Assembly (NCBI GenBank): GCA_046728155.1 | Contig: JBKPDY010000120.1 | Location: 1 to 27,534 of the forward strand | Origin: CAWDLX01 sp046728155 | GTDB lineage: Bacteria > Actinomycetota > Actinomycetes > Mycobacteriales > Micromonosporaceae | Length of the DNA: 27,534 nucleotides | Direction of reading: 5' to 3' | Shown: piece after piece, positions 13,973 to 21,781 of the stretch | Numbering within the stretch: position 1 is the stretch's first letter | Layout of the letters: every line of letters begins with the position of its first letter | The notes under the pieces: generated by a model | What the model was told of the DNA's origin: nothing | The model's database searches: none | The model's input: only the letters and a program-made list of their open reading frames with translations | Made by a program: the position numbers and the translations under genes

Positions 13973-14424
13973 CACGGCGCCACCCCTTCCCTGGCGACAG
14001 CTTGCGCCGTCGCGTCCTTGAACGCCATCCACGACAGTAGCGCGCACTTTACCCGGGCCGGGTACTTTGCGACTCCGGCAAACGCGATGCCGTCCTCCAG
14101 CACCGACTCGTCCCCCTGAACCTCACCCCGCCCGGCGATCATCGCCGTGAACGCGTCCACACGCGACAGTGCATCGTCGACACTCCGGCCTAGCATCACC
14201 TCGTGCAGCACGCTGGCCGACGCCTGACTGATCGAACAGCCCAGGCCCTCGTACGACAGGTCGACGACCTTCCCATCGACCAGGTGCACCCGAACATCGA
14301 CCTCGTCGCCGCAGGTCGGGTTCACGTGGTGGGCCTGGGCGCTGTACGGCTCCCGGAGACCTCGTCCACGCGGCTTCTTGTAGTGGTCCAGGATGATCTC
14401 CTGGTAGAGGTTGTCCAGCTGCAT
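13972..14424 (-). CDS. sufU: SufU, Fe-S assembly sulfurtransferase
   Basis: A 150-residue SufU/IscU-like protein. It has the zinc ligands Cys38 and Asp40 (NPTCGDE), Cys63 (LGCSISQASAS) and Cys127 (VKCALLSW), matching B. subtilis SufU C41/D43/C66/C128. SufU accepts sulfur from the SufS persulfide by ligand exchange at zinc and passes it to SufBCD. The ATG at 14424 shares its A with the SufS stop (TGATG), which argues for coupled translation; 44 open codons upstream belong to the sufS antisense frame. Its TGA begins the short repeat that leads into sufT. Confidence 0.95.
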   Translation of the reverse strand: MQLDNLYQEIILDHYKKPRGRGLREPYSAQAHHVNPTCGDEVDVRVHLVDGKVVDLSYEGLGCSISQASASVLHEVMLGRSVDDALSRVDAFTAMIAGRGEVQGDESVLEDGIAFAGVAKYPARVKCALLSWMAFKDATAQAVAREGVAP

Positions 14425-15734
14425 CAGTCGAACACCCCCCGTACCTTCTCCAAGGCCCGGACCAGCGCATCGACCTCGTCGGTCGTGTTGTACAGGTAGA
14501 ACGACGCCCGGGTCATCGCGGCCACGCCGAACCGGGCACAGGTCGGCCGGGCGCAATGGTGGCCGACCCGCACCTCGACGCCCTGCGAGTCCAGCACCTG
14601 GCCCACATCGTGCGGGTGGATCCCGGCCAGATCGAACGAGATGGTGGCCCCTCGCCCGATCGCCGTGCGCGGACCGAATACGCGCAGGCCCGGCACGCTC
14701 TGCAGCCCTTCGAGGGCGTACGTGGCGAGTTCCTTCTCGTGCCAGGCGATGGCGTCCATGCCGACCGTGCTGAGGTAGTCGACCGCGGCGCCGAGACCGA
14801 CCGCCTCGACGATCGGCGGCGTTCCGGCCTCGAACCGGGCCGGAGGCGGAAGGAACGTCGACCCTTCCATCCGGACTGTCTCGATCATCGAGCCGCCGCC
14901 GAGGAACGGCGGCATGGCGGTGAGCAGCTCCTTACGTCCATAGAGGACACCGATCCCGGTCGGACCGAGCATCTTGTGACCGGTGAAGGCCATGAAGTCG
15001 ACGTCGTAGTCGAGCACGTCAACCGGGCGATGCGGCACCGCCTGCGAGGCGTCGAGCATGAACAACGCCCCGACCTCCCGGCACCGGGTCCGGATCCGGT
15101 TGGTGGCATTTGCGGTACCGAGAATGTTGGAGACCAGCACGATCGAGACGAGCTTGGTCCGCTCGTTGATGACCGTCTCCACAGTGGACTCGTCGAGTCG
15201 TCCCTCGTCGGTGATTCCGAACCAGCGCAGCGTGGCACCCGTCCGCTCACAGAGGAGTTGCCACGGCACGATGTTCGAGTGGTGCTCCATCTCGGAGATG
15301 ACGATCTCGTCGCCCGGCCCGAGCATGAACCGGGGATCGCTGCCCTTCGTGAGACTCGCTCCCAGGATCGTGTACGCCACCAGGTTGATCGCCTCGGTCG
15401 AGTTCTTCGTGAAGACGACCTCGTCGGCCGAGCGGGCGCCGATGAAGCCGGCCACCTTGGCCCGGGCGCCCTCGTAGGCTGTGGTCGACTCAGTCCCGAG
15501 CGTGTGCACCGAGCGCGCCACGTTCGCGTTATGGTATTCCAGGTGCTCGCGCATCGCATCGATCACGTGGCGTGGCTTCTGCGACGTGTTGCCCGAGTCC
15601 AGGTAGACGAGGGGATGCCCGTTCACCTCGCGGTCGAGGATGGGGAAGTCGGCCCGGATCTTGTCCACGTCGAGTCGTGGCATGTCGCCATACTGCGGCA
15701 TGCCCGGGGGGATCACGATCGGTGTGGTGGCCAC
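14424..15734 (-). CDS. sufS: SufS cysteine desulfurase
   Basis: A class V aminotransferase-fold, PLP-dependent enzyme of 436 residues. The Schiff-base lysine is in FTGHKMLGPTGIG (about K254); the catalytic cysteine that carries the persulfide is in RVGHHCARPTC (about C394). YLDSGNTSQKPRHVIDA and SEMEHHSNIVPW are also diagnostic. I chose the GTG at 15734 because GGGGG lies 5 nt before it and it falls 10 nt after the sufC stop; a longer frame would overlap sufC by about 90 nt. The N-terminus carries about 20 residues before the conserved RLDVDKIRADFP. The product feeds SufU. Confidence 0.95.
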   Translation of the reverse strand: MATTPIVIPPGMPQYGDMPRLDVDKIRADFPILDREVNGHPLVYLDSGNTSQKPRHVIDAMREHLEYHNANVARSVHTLGTESTTAYEGARAKVAGFIGARSADEVVFTKNSTEAINLVAYTILGASLTKGSDPRFMLGPGDEIVISEMEHHSNIVPWQLLCERTGATLRWFGITDEGRLDESTVETVINERTKLVSIVLVSNILGTANATNRIRTRCREVGALFMLDASQAVPHRPVDVLDYDVDFMAFTGHKMLGPTGIGVLYGRKELLTAMPPFLGGGSMIETVRMEGSTFLPPPARFEAGTPPIVEAVGLGAAVDYLSTVGMDAIAWHEKELATYALEGLQSVPGLRVFGPRTAIGRGATISFDLAGIHPHDVGQVLDSQGVEVRVGHHCARPTCARFGVAAMTRASFYLYNTTDEVDALVRALEKVRGVFD

Positions 15735-15744
15735 GGTAACCCCC

Positions 15745-16503
15745 TTACGCGGCGGCGAGGTAGCGCTCGTACCCGGACTCTTCGAGCTGTTGGGCCAGCT
15801 CCGGCCCGCCCTCCTCGACGATGCGACCGCCAACGAAGACGTGGACGAAGTCGGGCTGCACGTACCGCAGGATCCGCGTGTAGTGCGTGATGAGAAGGAT
15901 GCCGGTCGTCCCCGTCGACCGGACCCGGTTCACGCCCTCGGAGACAACCCGCAGGGCGTCGATATCGAGGCCGGAGTCGGTCTCGTCCAGGATGGCGATC
16001 TTCGGCTTGAGCAGTTCCAACTGGACGATCTCATTCCGCTTCTTCTCGCCGCCGGAGAAGCCCTCGTTGACGTTGCGCTGGGCGAAGGCCGGATCCATGC
16101 CGAGGCGCTCCATCGCGTCCTTGAGCTCATTGCCCCAGGTGCGTAGCTTCGGCGCCTCCCCGTCAACCGCGGTCTTCGCCGTACGGAGGAAGTTGGCCAC
16201 GCTGACGCCGGGCACCTCGACCGGGTACTGCATCGCCAGGAAGAGCCCGGCCCGGGCCCGCTCATCGACCTTCATCGTGAGCACATCCCGGCCGTCGAGG
16301 GTTACGGTGCCCCGGGTGATCTCGTACTTGGGGTGGCCGGCGACCGCATAGGCCAATGTGGACTTCCCAGAACCGTTGGGCCCCATGACGGCGTGCGTCT
16401 GGCCCGCCCGTACGGTCAGCTCGACGCCGGCCAGGATCGGCTTGCGGCCACCGTCAGGCAGCTTGACGGCGACGTGCAGGTCACTGATGTCGAGGACGCT
16501 CAC
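15745..16503 (-). CDS. sufC: SufC, ATPase of the SufBCD scaffold
   Basis: A 252-residue ABC-type ATPase that dimerises and drives shape change of the SufB-SufD scaffold. Walker A GPNGSGKST, Q-loop LAMQYPVEVPGVS, signature FSGGEKKRNEIVQ and Walker B IAILDETDSGLD are all intact; YTRILRYVQPD and VFVGGRIVEEGG follow, as in other SufC proteins. It starts with GTG overlapping the ferredoxin stop (GTGA). GGAG is about 10 nt upstream. It is unrelated to the exporter and ABC-F ATPases elsewhere in the window. Confidence 0.96.
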   Translation of the reverse strand: MSVLDISDLHVAVKLPDGGRKPILAGVELTVRAGQTHAVMGPNGSGKSTLAYAVAGHPKYEITRGTVTLDGRDVLTMKVDERARAGLFLAMQYPVEVPGVSVANFLRTAKTAVDGEAPKLRTWGNELKDAMERLGMDPAFAQRNVNEGFSGGEKKRNEIVQLELLKPKIAILDETDSGLDIDALRVVSEGVNRVRSTGTTGILLITHYTRILRYVQPDFVHVFVGGRIVEEGGPELAQQLEESGYERYLAAA

Positions 16504-16847
16504 GGCTCTTCAACTCCATTGCTCGGAACAAGACTCACGTAGATGTCACCGTCGTGGACCTCGACGGGGTAGATCGGAACCGGCTCGGTCGCGGGCAGTC
16601 CCGTCGGCTGGCCCGTGCGCAGGTCGAACCGCGAGCCGTGCAGCCAGCACTCGATCGTGCAGTCGTCCACCTCGCCCTCGGACAGTGCGATCTGGGCGTG
16701 CGAGCACTCGTCGTACACGGCCCGGAACTCACCGTCTCCACAGTGGACAATGGCTAGCCGGACCCCGTTGACCTCGGCCGCGATGACCTCACCGGGGGCG
16801 ACCTCGCCGGTCGCGCACACCTTCACGTACGTGGCATCGCGGTTCAT
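16500..16847 (-). CDS. Rieske-type ferredoxin of the SUF operon
   Basis: A 115-residue Rieske [2Fe-2S] protein. The ligands are Cys48 and His50 (DECSHAQI) and Cys67 and His70 (ECWLHGS), a standard CxH...CxxH pattern. There is no membrane helix, so it is a soluble ferredoxin like those of ring-hydroxylating dioxygenases, but no oxygenase lies nearby. Its place between sufD and sufC is common in actinobacterial SUF operons, where its role is not settled; electron supply for cluster assembly is a possibility. ATG overlaps the sufD stop (ATGA), and GGAGGAG lies 7 nt upstream. Confidence 0.93.
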   Translation of the reverse strand: MNRDATYVKVCATGEVAPGEVIAAEVNGVRLAIVHCGDGEFRAVYDECSHAQIALSEGEVDDCTIECWLHGSRFDLRTGQPTGLPATEPVPIYPVEVHDGDIYVSLVPSNGVEEP

Positions 16848-17983
16848 GCGTTCTCCTCCAGCCGAGCCTCGATCCGAGCGCCGAGGCGATCGCGCAGCCC
16901 TACCACCGGGATCTTGGCGAGCAGCTCGGCGAAGAAGCCGCGGACGACCAGCCGGCGGGCCTCGGTCTCGGTGATACCTCGCGACATGAGGTAGAACAGC
17001 TGCTCATCGTCGAAGCGTCCGGTCGCGCTCGCGTGGCCGGCGCCGATCACCTCGCCGGTCTCGATCTCGAGGTTCGGTACCGAGTCGGCCCGGGCCCCGT
17101 CGGTCAGGACCAGGTTCCGGTTCCACTCGTACGTATCGGTTCCGGTCGCCTCGGCCCGGATGAGGACATCGCCGACCCAGATCGTACGGGCGTCGGCGCC
17201 CTGCAATGCCCCGCGGTAGCCCACATAGGACCGGCAGTCCGGCACGGAGTGGTCGACCAGCAAGCGATGCTCGAAGTGCTGCCCAGCATCGGCGAAGTAC
17301 AGCCCGTACAGCTCGGCATCGCCACCCCGGCCGGTGTAGTCGACGCTCGTGTACTGCCGCAGCAGATCCCCACCGAGGGAAACCTGGATGTGCAGCAAGC
17401 GAGCGTCCCGGCCTAGCCGGAACTTGAGGTGCTGCAGCTGCACCGTGTCGGCGGCCCAGTCGGAGACGGTCACGAGGGTCAGCCGCGCGCCGTCGGCGAT
17501 CAGCACCTCGACGTTGTCGGCGAGGGTCGCCGAACCGGTCTGCTCCAGCACCATCGTCGCTTCGGAGAGCTCACCCAGCTCGATGATGGTGTGCCCGTAC
17601 GCGTGCGCGTGTGCCCCGGTGCCGACGAGTACCACCTCGACCGGCTCCGCCACGGCCGCCTCGCCGGCGACCGATACGACGAGCGCCTGCTTGACCGCGC
17701 CGATGGCGAGCGCGCTCACCCGGTCGAACGGAACCAGAGCGCTGCCGATCCGCTTGTCGTCACGCTCCACAATGGAGATGTTGACGCCGGGGGGTACGGC
17801 GGCGTACTCGTACCTGGGGGCCGCACCGTCTCCTGTGGACGCCGTGGCCAGGCCCCGCAGCCGCTTGAGCGGGGTGAACCGCCACTCCTCCTCCCGCCCG
17901 GTGAGCGCGGGAAAGTCGGCGACATCGTACGAGCGGAGCAGCTGAGACTTGGTCTTGGGTGGGACGAGGGTGGTCTCGCTCAT
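16844..17983 (-). CDS. sufD: SufD, Fe-S scaffold subunit
   Basis: A 379-residue beta-helix protein. N-terminal helix (KSQLLRSYDVADFPALTGREEEWRFTP, split here for length) is typical of SufD; HTIIELGELSEATMVLEQTG, LKFRLGRDARLLHIQVSLGG, YTSVDYTGRGGDAEL and HVL-like HRLLVDHSVPDCRSYV give the repeats. The C-terminus SVPNLEIETGEVIGAGHASATGRFDDEQLFYLMSRGI is shared with SufB. SufD pairs with SufB and SufC2 in the cluster-building scaffold. ATG overlaps the sufB stop (ATGA) at 17980-17983. Confidence 0.94.
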   Translation of the reverse strand: MSETTLVPPKTKSQLLRSYDVADFPALTGREEEWRFTPLKRLRGLATASTGDGAAPRYEYAAVPPGVNISIVERDDKRIGSALVPFDRVSALAIGAVKQALVVSVAGEAAVAEPVEVVLVGTGAHAHAYGHTIIELGELSEATMVLEQTGSATLADNVEVLIADGARLTLVTVSDWAADTVQLQHLKFRLGRDARLLHIQVSLGGDLLRQYTSVDYTGRGGDAELYGLYFADAGQHFEHRLLVDHSVPDCRSYVGYRGALQGADARTIWVGDVLIRAEATGTDTYEWNRNLVLTDGARADSVPNLEIETGEVIGAGHASATGRFDDEQLFYLMSRGITETEARRLVVRGFFAELLAKIPVVGLRDRLGARIEARLEENA

Positions 17984-19431
17984 CCGACGGCGCCCTCCAT
18001 CTGCATCTCGATCAGCCGGTTGAGCTCCAGCGCGTACTCCATGGGCAGTTCCTTGGCGATCGGCTCGATGAAGCCGCGCACGATCATCGCCATCGCCTCG
18101 TCCTCGGTGAGGCCCCGGCTCATCAGATAGAACAGCTGGTCCTCGCTCACCTTGGAGACGGTCGCCTCGTGCCCCATCGAGACGTCGTCCTCGCGGATGT
18201 CCACATAGGGGTACGTGTCGGAGCGCGAGATCGTGTCGACCAGCAGCGCGTCACACTTCACCGTGGAGCGGCTGTGGCTGGACCCGTCCAGCACCTGCAC
18301 CAGCCCTCGGTAAGAGGTACGCCCACCCCCCCGCGCGATCGACTTGGAGATGATCGTCGAGGACGTGTTCGGCGCCGCGTGGACCATCTTCGCGCCGGCG
18401 TCCTGATGCTGTCCCTCGCCCGCCATCGCCACCGAGAGCACCTCGCCCTTGGCGTGCTCTCCGATCAGGTAGACGGACGGGTACTTCATCGTCACCTTGG
18501 AGCCGATGTTGCCGTCGATCCACTCCATCGTCGCCGCCTCGTGTGCGACCGCCCGCTTGGTGACGAGGTTGTACACATTGTTCGACCAGTTCTGAATGGT
18601 CGTGTAGCGGCAGCGGGCACCCTTGCGCACGATGATCTCGACGACGGCCGAGTGCAGCGAGTCACTGGAGTAGATCGGCGCGGTGCAGCCTTCGACGTAG
18701 TGCACGTAGGCGCCCTCGTCGACGATGATGAGCGTCCGCTCGAACTGGCCCATGTTCTCGGTGTTGATCCGGAAGTACGCCTGAAGCGGGATCTCCACGT
18801 GCACGCCCTTCGGCACGTAGATGAACGACCCTCCACTCCAGACAGCCGTGTTCAAGGCAGCGAACTTGTTGTCGCCGGCCGGGATCACGGTGTTGAAGTA
18901 CTCGCGGAAGATGTCCTCGTGCTCGCGCAGGCCGGTGTCGGTGTCGAGGAAGAGCACACCCTGCTGCTCCAGATCCTCGCGAATCTTGTGGTAAACAACC
19001 TCACTTTCGTATTGCGCGGCCACGCCGGCGATGAGCCTTTGCTTTTCCGCTTCCGGAATCCCGAGCCGGTCATAGGTGTTCTTGATGTCGGCGGGCAGGT
19101 CGTCCCAGGTCGCCGCCTGCTTCTCGGTCGACCGGACGAAGTACTTAATGTTGTCGAAGTCGATCCCGGAGAGGTCGGCTCCCCAGACCGGCATCGGCTT
19201 GCGGTGGAAGAGGCGCAGCCCCTTGAGCCGCAGGTCGAGCATCCACTGCGGCTCGCGCTTCTTCGCCGAGATGTCGCGTACGACATCCTCGTTGAGTCCG
19301 CGGCGCGCGTTGGCGCCGGCGGTGTCGAGGTCGGCCCAGCCGTACTCGTAGCGGCCGAGGACGGCGAGCTGCTCCGCGGTCGTAGGGCCGGTCGTCGGCT
19401 CCGGGAACGGCCTCGTCTGCTGCTCGGTCAT
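17980..19431 (-). CDS. sufB: SufB, Fe-S scaffold core subunit
   Basis: A 483-residue SufB. The N-terminus has GRYEYGWADLD and the conserved RGLNEDVVRDIS; the middle has VWSGGSFIYVPKGVHVEIPLQ, FRINTENMGQFERTLIIVDEGAYVHYVEGCTAP and NWSNNVYNLVTKRA, the most conserved part of the family. The C-terminus SEDQLFYLMSRGLTEDEAMAMIVRGFIEP matches SufD. The length shows no intein, unlike the M. tuberculosis SufB. It holds the nascent cluster with SufD and SufC. ATG overlaps the sufR stop (ATGA); the long plus-strand frame that crosses this gene is antisense noise. Confidence 0.96.
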   Translation of the reverse strand: MTEQQTRPFPEPTTGPTTAEQLAVLGRYEYGWADLDTAGANARRGLNEDVVRDISAKKREPQWMLDLRLKGLRLFHRKPMPVWGADLSGIDFDNIKYFVRSTEKQAATWDDLPADIKNTYDRLGIPEAEKQRLIAGVAAQYESEVVYHKIREDLEQQGVLFLDTDTGLREHEDIFREYFNTVIPAGDNKFAALNTAVWSGGSFIYVPKGVHVEIPLQAYFRINTENMGQFERTLIIVDEGAYVHYVEGCTAPIYSSDSLHSAVVEIIVRKGARCRYTTIQNWSNNVYNLVTKRAVAHEAATMEWIDGNIGSKVTMKYPSVYLIGEHAKGEVLSVAMAGEGQHQDAGAKMVHAAPNTSSTIISKSIARGGGRTSYRGLVQVLDGSSHSRSTVKCDALLVDTISRSDTYPYVDIREDDVSMGHEATVSKVSEDQLFYLMSRGLTEDEAMAMIVRGFIEPIAKELPMEYALELNRLIEMQMEGAVG

Positions 19432-20183
19432 CGCGGCACCCTCTCACCTGTGGATTCTGGTTCGGACACGTGGCCGGCCGGTGGCCGGGTCGTTCGGCGC
19501 GGGTCGGGGATGTGCGTGGTGCAGATCCCGTCGCCGTGGGCGATCGTGGCGAGCCGCTGTACGTGCGTACCCACCAGGCGGGAGATCACCTGCGTCTCCG
19601 CCTCGCAGAGCTGTGGGAACTCGGCGGCGACGTGAGCCACCGGGCAGTGGTGCTGGCACAGCTGCCCGCCCGAGGCGATGGCCGACGCCGACGCGGCGTA
19701 GCCCTCGGCGGATAGCGCCGTCGCTAGCGCCTCCGCGCGGGCCAACGGATCGTCGCCGGCCGCCCGGGTCGCGCTGCGGCACCGGTCCTCCAAGCCGCTG
19801 ACCACCTGCTCGGCGAAGGCCGCGACAGCCGCCTCGCCACCGGTACGCGAGATCCAACGCAGCGCCTCGTTCGCCAAGTCGTCGTAGGTGTGCTGACCGC
19901 AGTCCTGCCGACCGGAGTCGGTCAGCGCGAACAGCTTGGCTGGGCGGCCACGCCCGCGCCGGCCGAGCACATGCCGGTCACGCGCGGAGACCTCACCGTC
20001 GGCCAGCAGCGCGTCGAGGTGACGCCGGATCGCGGCCGGACTCAGTCCGATGGCGTCGCCGAGCTCAGCGGCCGTGGCGCTGCCCCGCGCGAGAAGCAGT
20101 CCCTTGACCCTCGCGCGGGTACGGTTGTCCCCCGCCCCCGCCGTGGGGACGGCAGCCGGAAACCGAGCTCCGAGGGTTTTCAC
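19428..20183 (-). CDS. sufR: SufR, Fe-S-binding repressor of the SUF operon
   Basis: A 251-residue regulator. Winged helix at about 25-85: RARVKGLLLARGSATAAELG, then GLSPAAIRRHLDALLADGEV and the wing RRGRGRPAKLFALTDSG. The cluster domain has four cysteines at 176, 180, 193 and 221 (spacing 4, 13, 28), matching the ligands I recall for SufR in M. tuberculosis (175/179/192/220) and cyanobacteria. Apo-SufR loses affinity for the operator, so the operon turns on under Fe-S demand or stress. The GTG at 20183 gives residue numbers that fit those proteins; 19 more codons are open upstream but lie in the promoter. Confidence 0.93.
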   Translation of the reverse strand: MKTLGARFPAAVPTAGAGDNRTRARVKGLLLARGSATAAELGDAIGLSPAAIRRHLDALLADGEVSARDRHVLGRRGRGRPAKLFALTDSGRQDCGQHTYDDLANEALRWISRTGGEAAVAAFAEQVVSGLEDRCRSATRAAGDDPLARAEALATALSAEGYAASASAIASGGQLCQHHCPVAHVAAEFPQLCEAETQVISRLVGTHVQRLATIAHGDGICTTHIPDPRRTTRPPAGHVSEPESTGERVPR

Positions 20184-20219
20184 AACACCAACGTTACGTA
20201 AATCACGACACGGACGCAA
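20184..20219 (-). promoter_or_regulatory. Promoter of the SUF operon (leaderless)
   Basis: On the minus strand TTGCGT (20214-20219), 17 bp, then TAACGT (20191-20196) is the best -35/-10 pair in the area. Transcription would start 7-8 nt later at the sufR GTG (20183), giving a leaderless mRNA. TTACGTAA, an 8-bp palindrome at 20193-20200, overlaps the -10 and is a candidate SufR site. Confidence 0.6.
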
Positions 20220-20344
20220 ACCTGCTCTGCGGTGATCCAACTCTCAACCGTCGCCGCGGCCCAGGCCGCCACCGGAGATCGGTCCCGACCGTCTGTCCGA
20301 ACTCGGGCGCGCGGGTCGCGGAGGGCCGCTGGCCATGGCGGCCG

Positions 20345-20350
20345 TAGCAT
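20345..20350 (+). promoter_or_regulatory. -10 box of ctaA (leaderless)
   Basis: TAGCAT lies 6 nt before the ctaA GTG (20357), the spacing of a leaderless actinobacterial transcript. No clear -35 was found. No Shine-Dalgarno precedes the start. The region 20184-20356 separates ctaA from the divergent sufR. Confidence 0.45.
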
Positions 20351-20356
20351 AACGGC

Positions 20357-21355
20357 GTGCGCCGGCTTCTGGACATTCTGCGCAGCCCGGTCACGTTGAG
20401 GCGGGCCGCGCTGGCCTCCGTCGTCGCGAACGTAGCTCTGGTGATCACGGGCGGCGCCGTCCGGCTGACCGGCTCCGGGCTGGGCTGTCCGACCTGGCCG
20501 CGGTGCACCGACACGTCTTATGTCGCGACAGCCGCGATGGGGATTCATGGCAAGATCGAGTACGGAAACCGCCTGCTGACCGGCGTCCTGGTCGCGATCG
20601 CCGTGGTCGGAGCGCTTTCTGCTCTGCTGCAACGGCGGCGGCGCTCGGTCGTGTGGCTCGCCATGGTGGTCCTGCTGAGCATCCCGATCCAGGCCGTGGT
20701 CGGCGGGATCACGGTCCTCACCCATCTCAACCCCTGGGTGGTCGCGGGTCACTTCCTGCTGACCATCGGGATCATCGCGGTCGCGTACGCACTCTGGACG
20801 GCCACCCGGGAGGGTGACGCTCCTGGGCTGCCGTTCGTGCCGGCGCCGGTCCGCGCCCTCGTCGCGACGCTGGCGGCCGCGAGCGGCGCGGTGATCATCG
20901 CCGGAACGGTGGTGACCGGCAGTGGCCCACACGCCGGCGACGCCACCGCTCCGCGGACCGGGCTCGACCCCGGCTCGGTCGCCCAGGTTCACGCGGACCT
21001 GGTCTTTCTCCTGATCGGCCTGAGCATCGGAGCGTGGTTTGCCCTGCGGGCCGTCGGAGCCCGGGCCGCGGCTCGACGGGCGGGTTGGCTGATAACGATC
21101 ATCCTGACCCAAGCGGGCATCGGCTTCGTCCAGTACGCGACGAATCTGCCCCCGTTGATCGTCGGCGCCCACATGGCGGGAGCCTGTGCTGTCTGGTTGG
21201 GGACGCTCGGGCTGCTCTACGCGATGCGAACTCGTCCCGAGCCGATCGACGGTGAGTTACGCGTGATGGCCTCCACCGACTGGGCTCCGCTGCTTGAAGA
21301 TCACCGCAAGCCCGACGCGACCTCCGAGCTCAAGCGGAGCAAGGTCCGAAAGTGA
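20357..21355 (+). CDS. ctaA: Heme A synthase (COX15/CtaA family)
   Basis: A 332-residue membrane protein with eight helices in two related four-helix halves. The family residues are visible: cysteine pair C44/C50 in SGLGCPTWPRC, HGKIEYGNR (64-72) with the conserved Glu and first His, HLNPWVVAGHF (123-133), QVHADLVF (His212) and VGAHMAGA (His272). The His residues ligate heme b and heme o. The enzyme oxidises heme O to heme A for cytochrome aa3 oxidase. It is divergent from sufR, as in many actinobacteria, linking heme and Fe-S supply. The C-terminal 50 residues are hydrophilic and charged. The GTG at 20357 has a -10 box 6 nt before it. Confidence 0.93.
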   Translation: MRRLLDILRSPVTLRRAALASVVANVALVITGGAVRLTGSGLGCPTWPRCTDTSYVATAAMGIHGKIEYGNRLLTGVLVAIAVVGALSALLQRRRRSVVWLAMVVLLSIPIQAVVGGITVLTHLNPWVVAGHFLLTIGIIAVAYALWTATREGDAPGLPFVPAPVRALVATLAAASGAVIIAGTVVTGSGPHAGDATAPRTGLDPGSVAQVHADLVFLLIGLSIGAWFALRAVGARAAARRAGWLITIILTQAGIGFVQYATNLPPLIVGAHMAGACAVWLGTLGLLYAMRTRPEPIDGELRVMASTDWAPLLEDHRKPDATSELKRSKVRK

Positions 21356-21781
21356 CCACACCAGAGTTGCGAAGTCGCCAAATTCAGCGCCCACGAGCTT
21401 CACCGCGCGAGCACGGGTGGCGGCGCGCTCACGGGCTGGAGTGCAGCTGAAGGATCACGGCTGCCATACGTGATGCGGTTGCGAGATCGACGCCCGGAGC
21501 TTGGTGAAAGAGGTTGTTTGCGTCTCACATGACGGGATAGGCGGTCGAAGATTACTGTTCCTACGCCAGAAACGACGCGTGGCGGCGCTTCTGGTGCCCT
21601 GACGGCGATCTTGCGATTGATTCCCAGTATGTGGATAAGATGCCGGCTGGCGCCGTCGCCGGGGCATTCCCGTGAGTGACGTGGCCGTAGAGGAAACCAG
21701 AATGTGCGACAGGCTCCGTGGCGCCGTTCCGGCAGGTAGATGCAGCCGAATGCCTCTCGCGACGCGCCAGCCCCCGCCGTT
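21356..21781. other. Gene-free stretch after ctaA, less GC-rich
   Basis: No frame here looks like a gene: the longest minus-strand frame (21400-21798) is rich in Arg, Pro and Ser, and has no recognisable motif. The base composition around 21500-21650 is more balanced than the flanks. A stem GCCAGAA (21565-21571) with TTCTGGT (21589-21595) is the only clear hairpin. It may hold the ctaA terminator, an RNA, or degraded sequence. Confidence 0.4.

Noticed and set aside
14556..15890. A 444-codon plus-strand frame across sufS
   Set aside because: Antisense shadow of sufS; His/Arg/Gly-rich with no domain.
17980..19431. Intein in SufB
   Set aside because: The length and motif spacing are those of an uninterrupted SufB.
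17959..19635. A 558-codon plus-strand frame crossing the sufB region
   Set aside because: Antisense to sufB and sufR, which are clearly coding; such long antisense frames are usual in 70% GC DNA.
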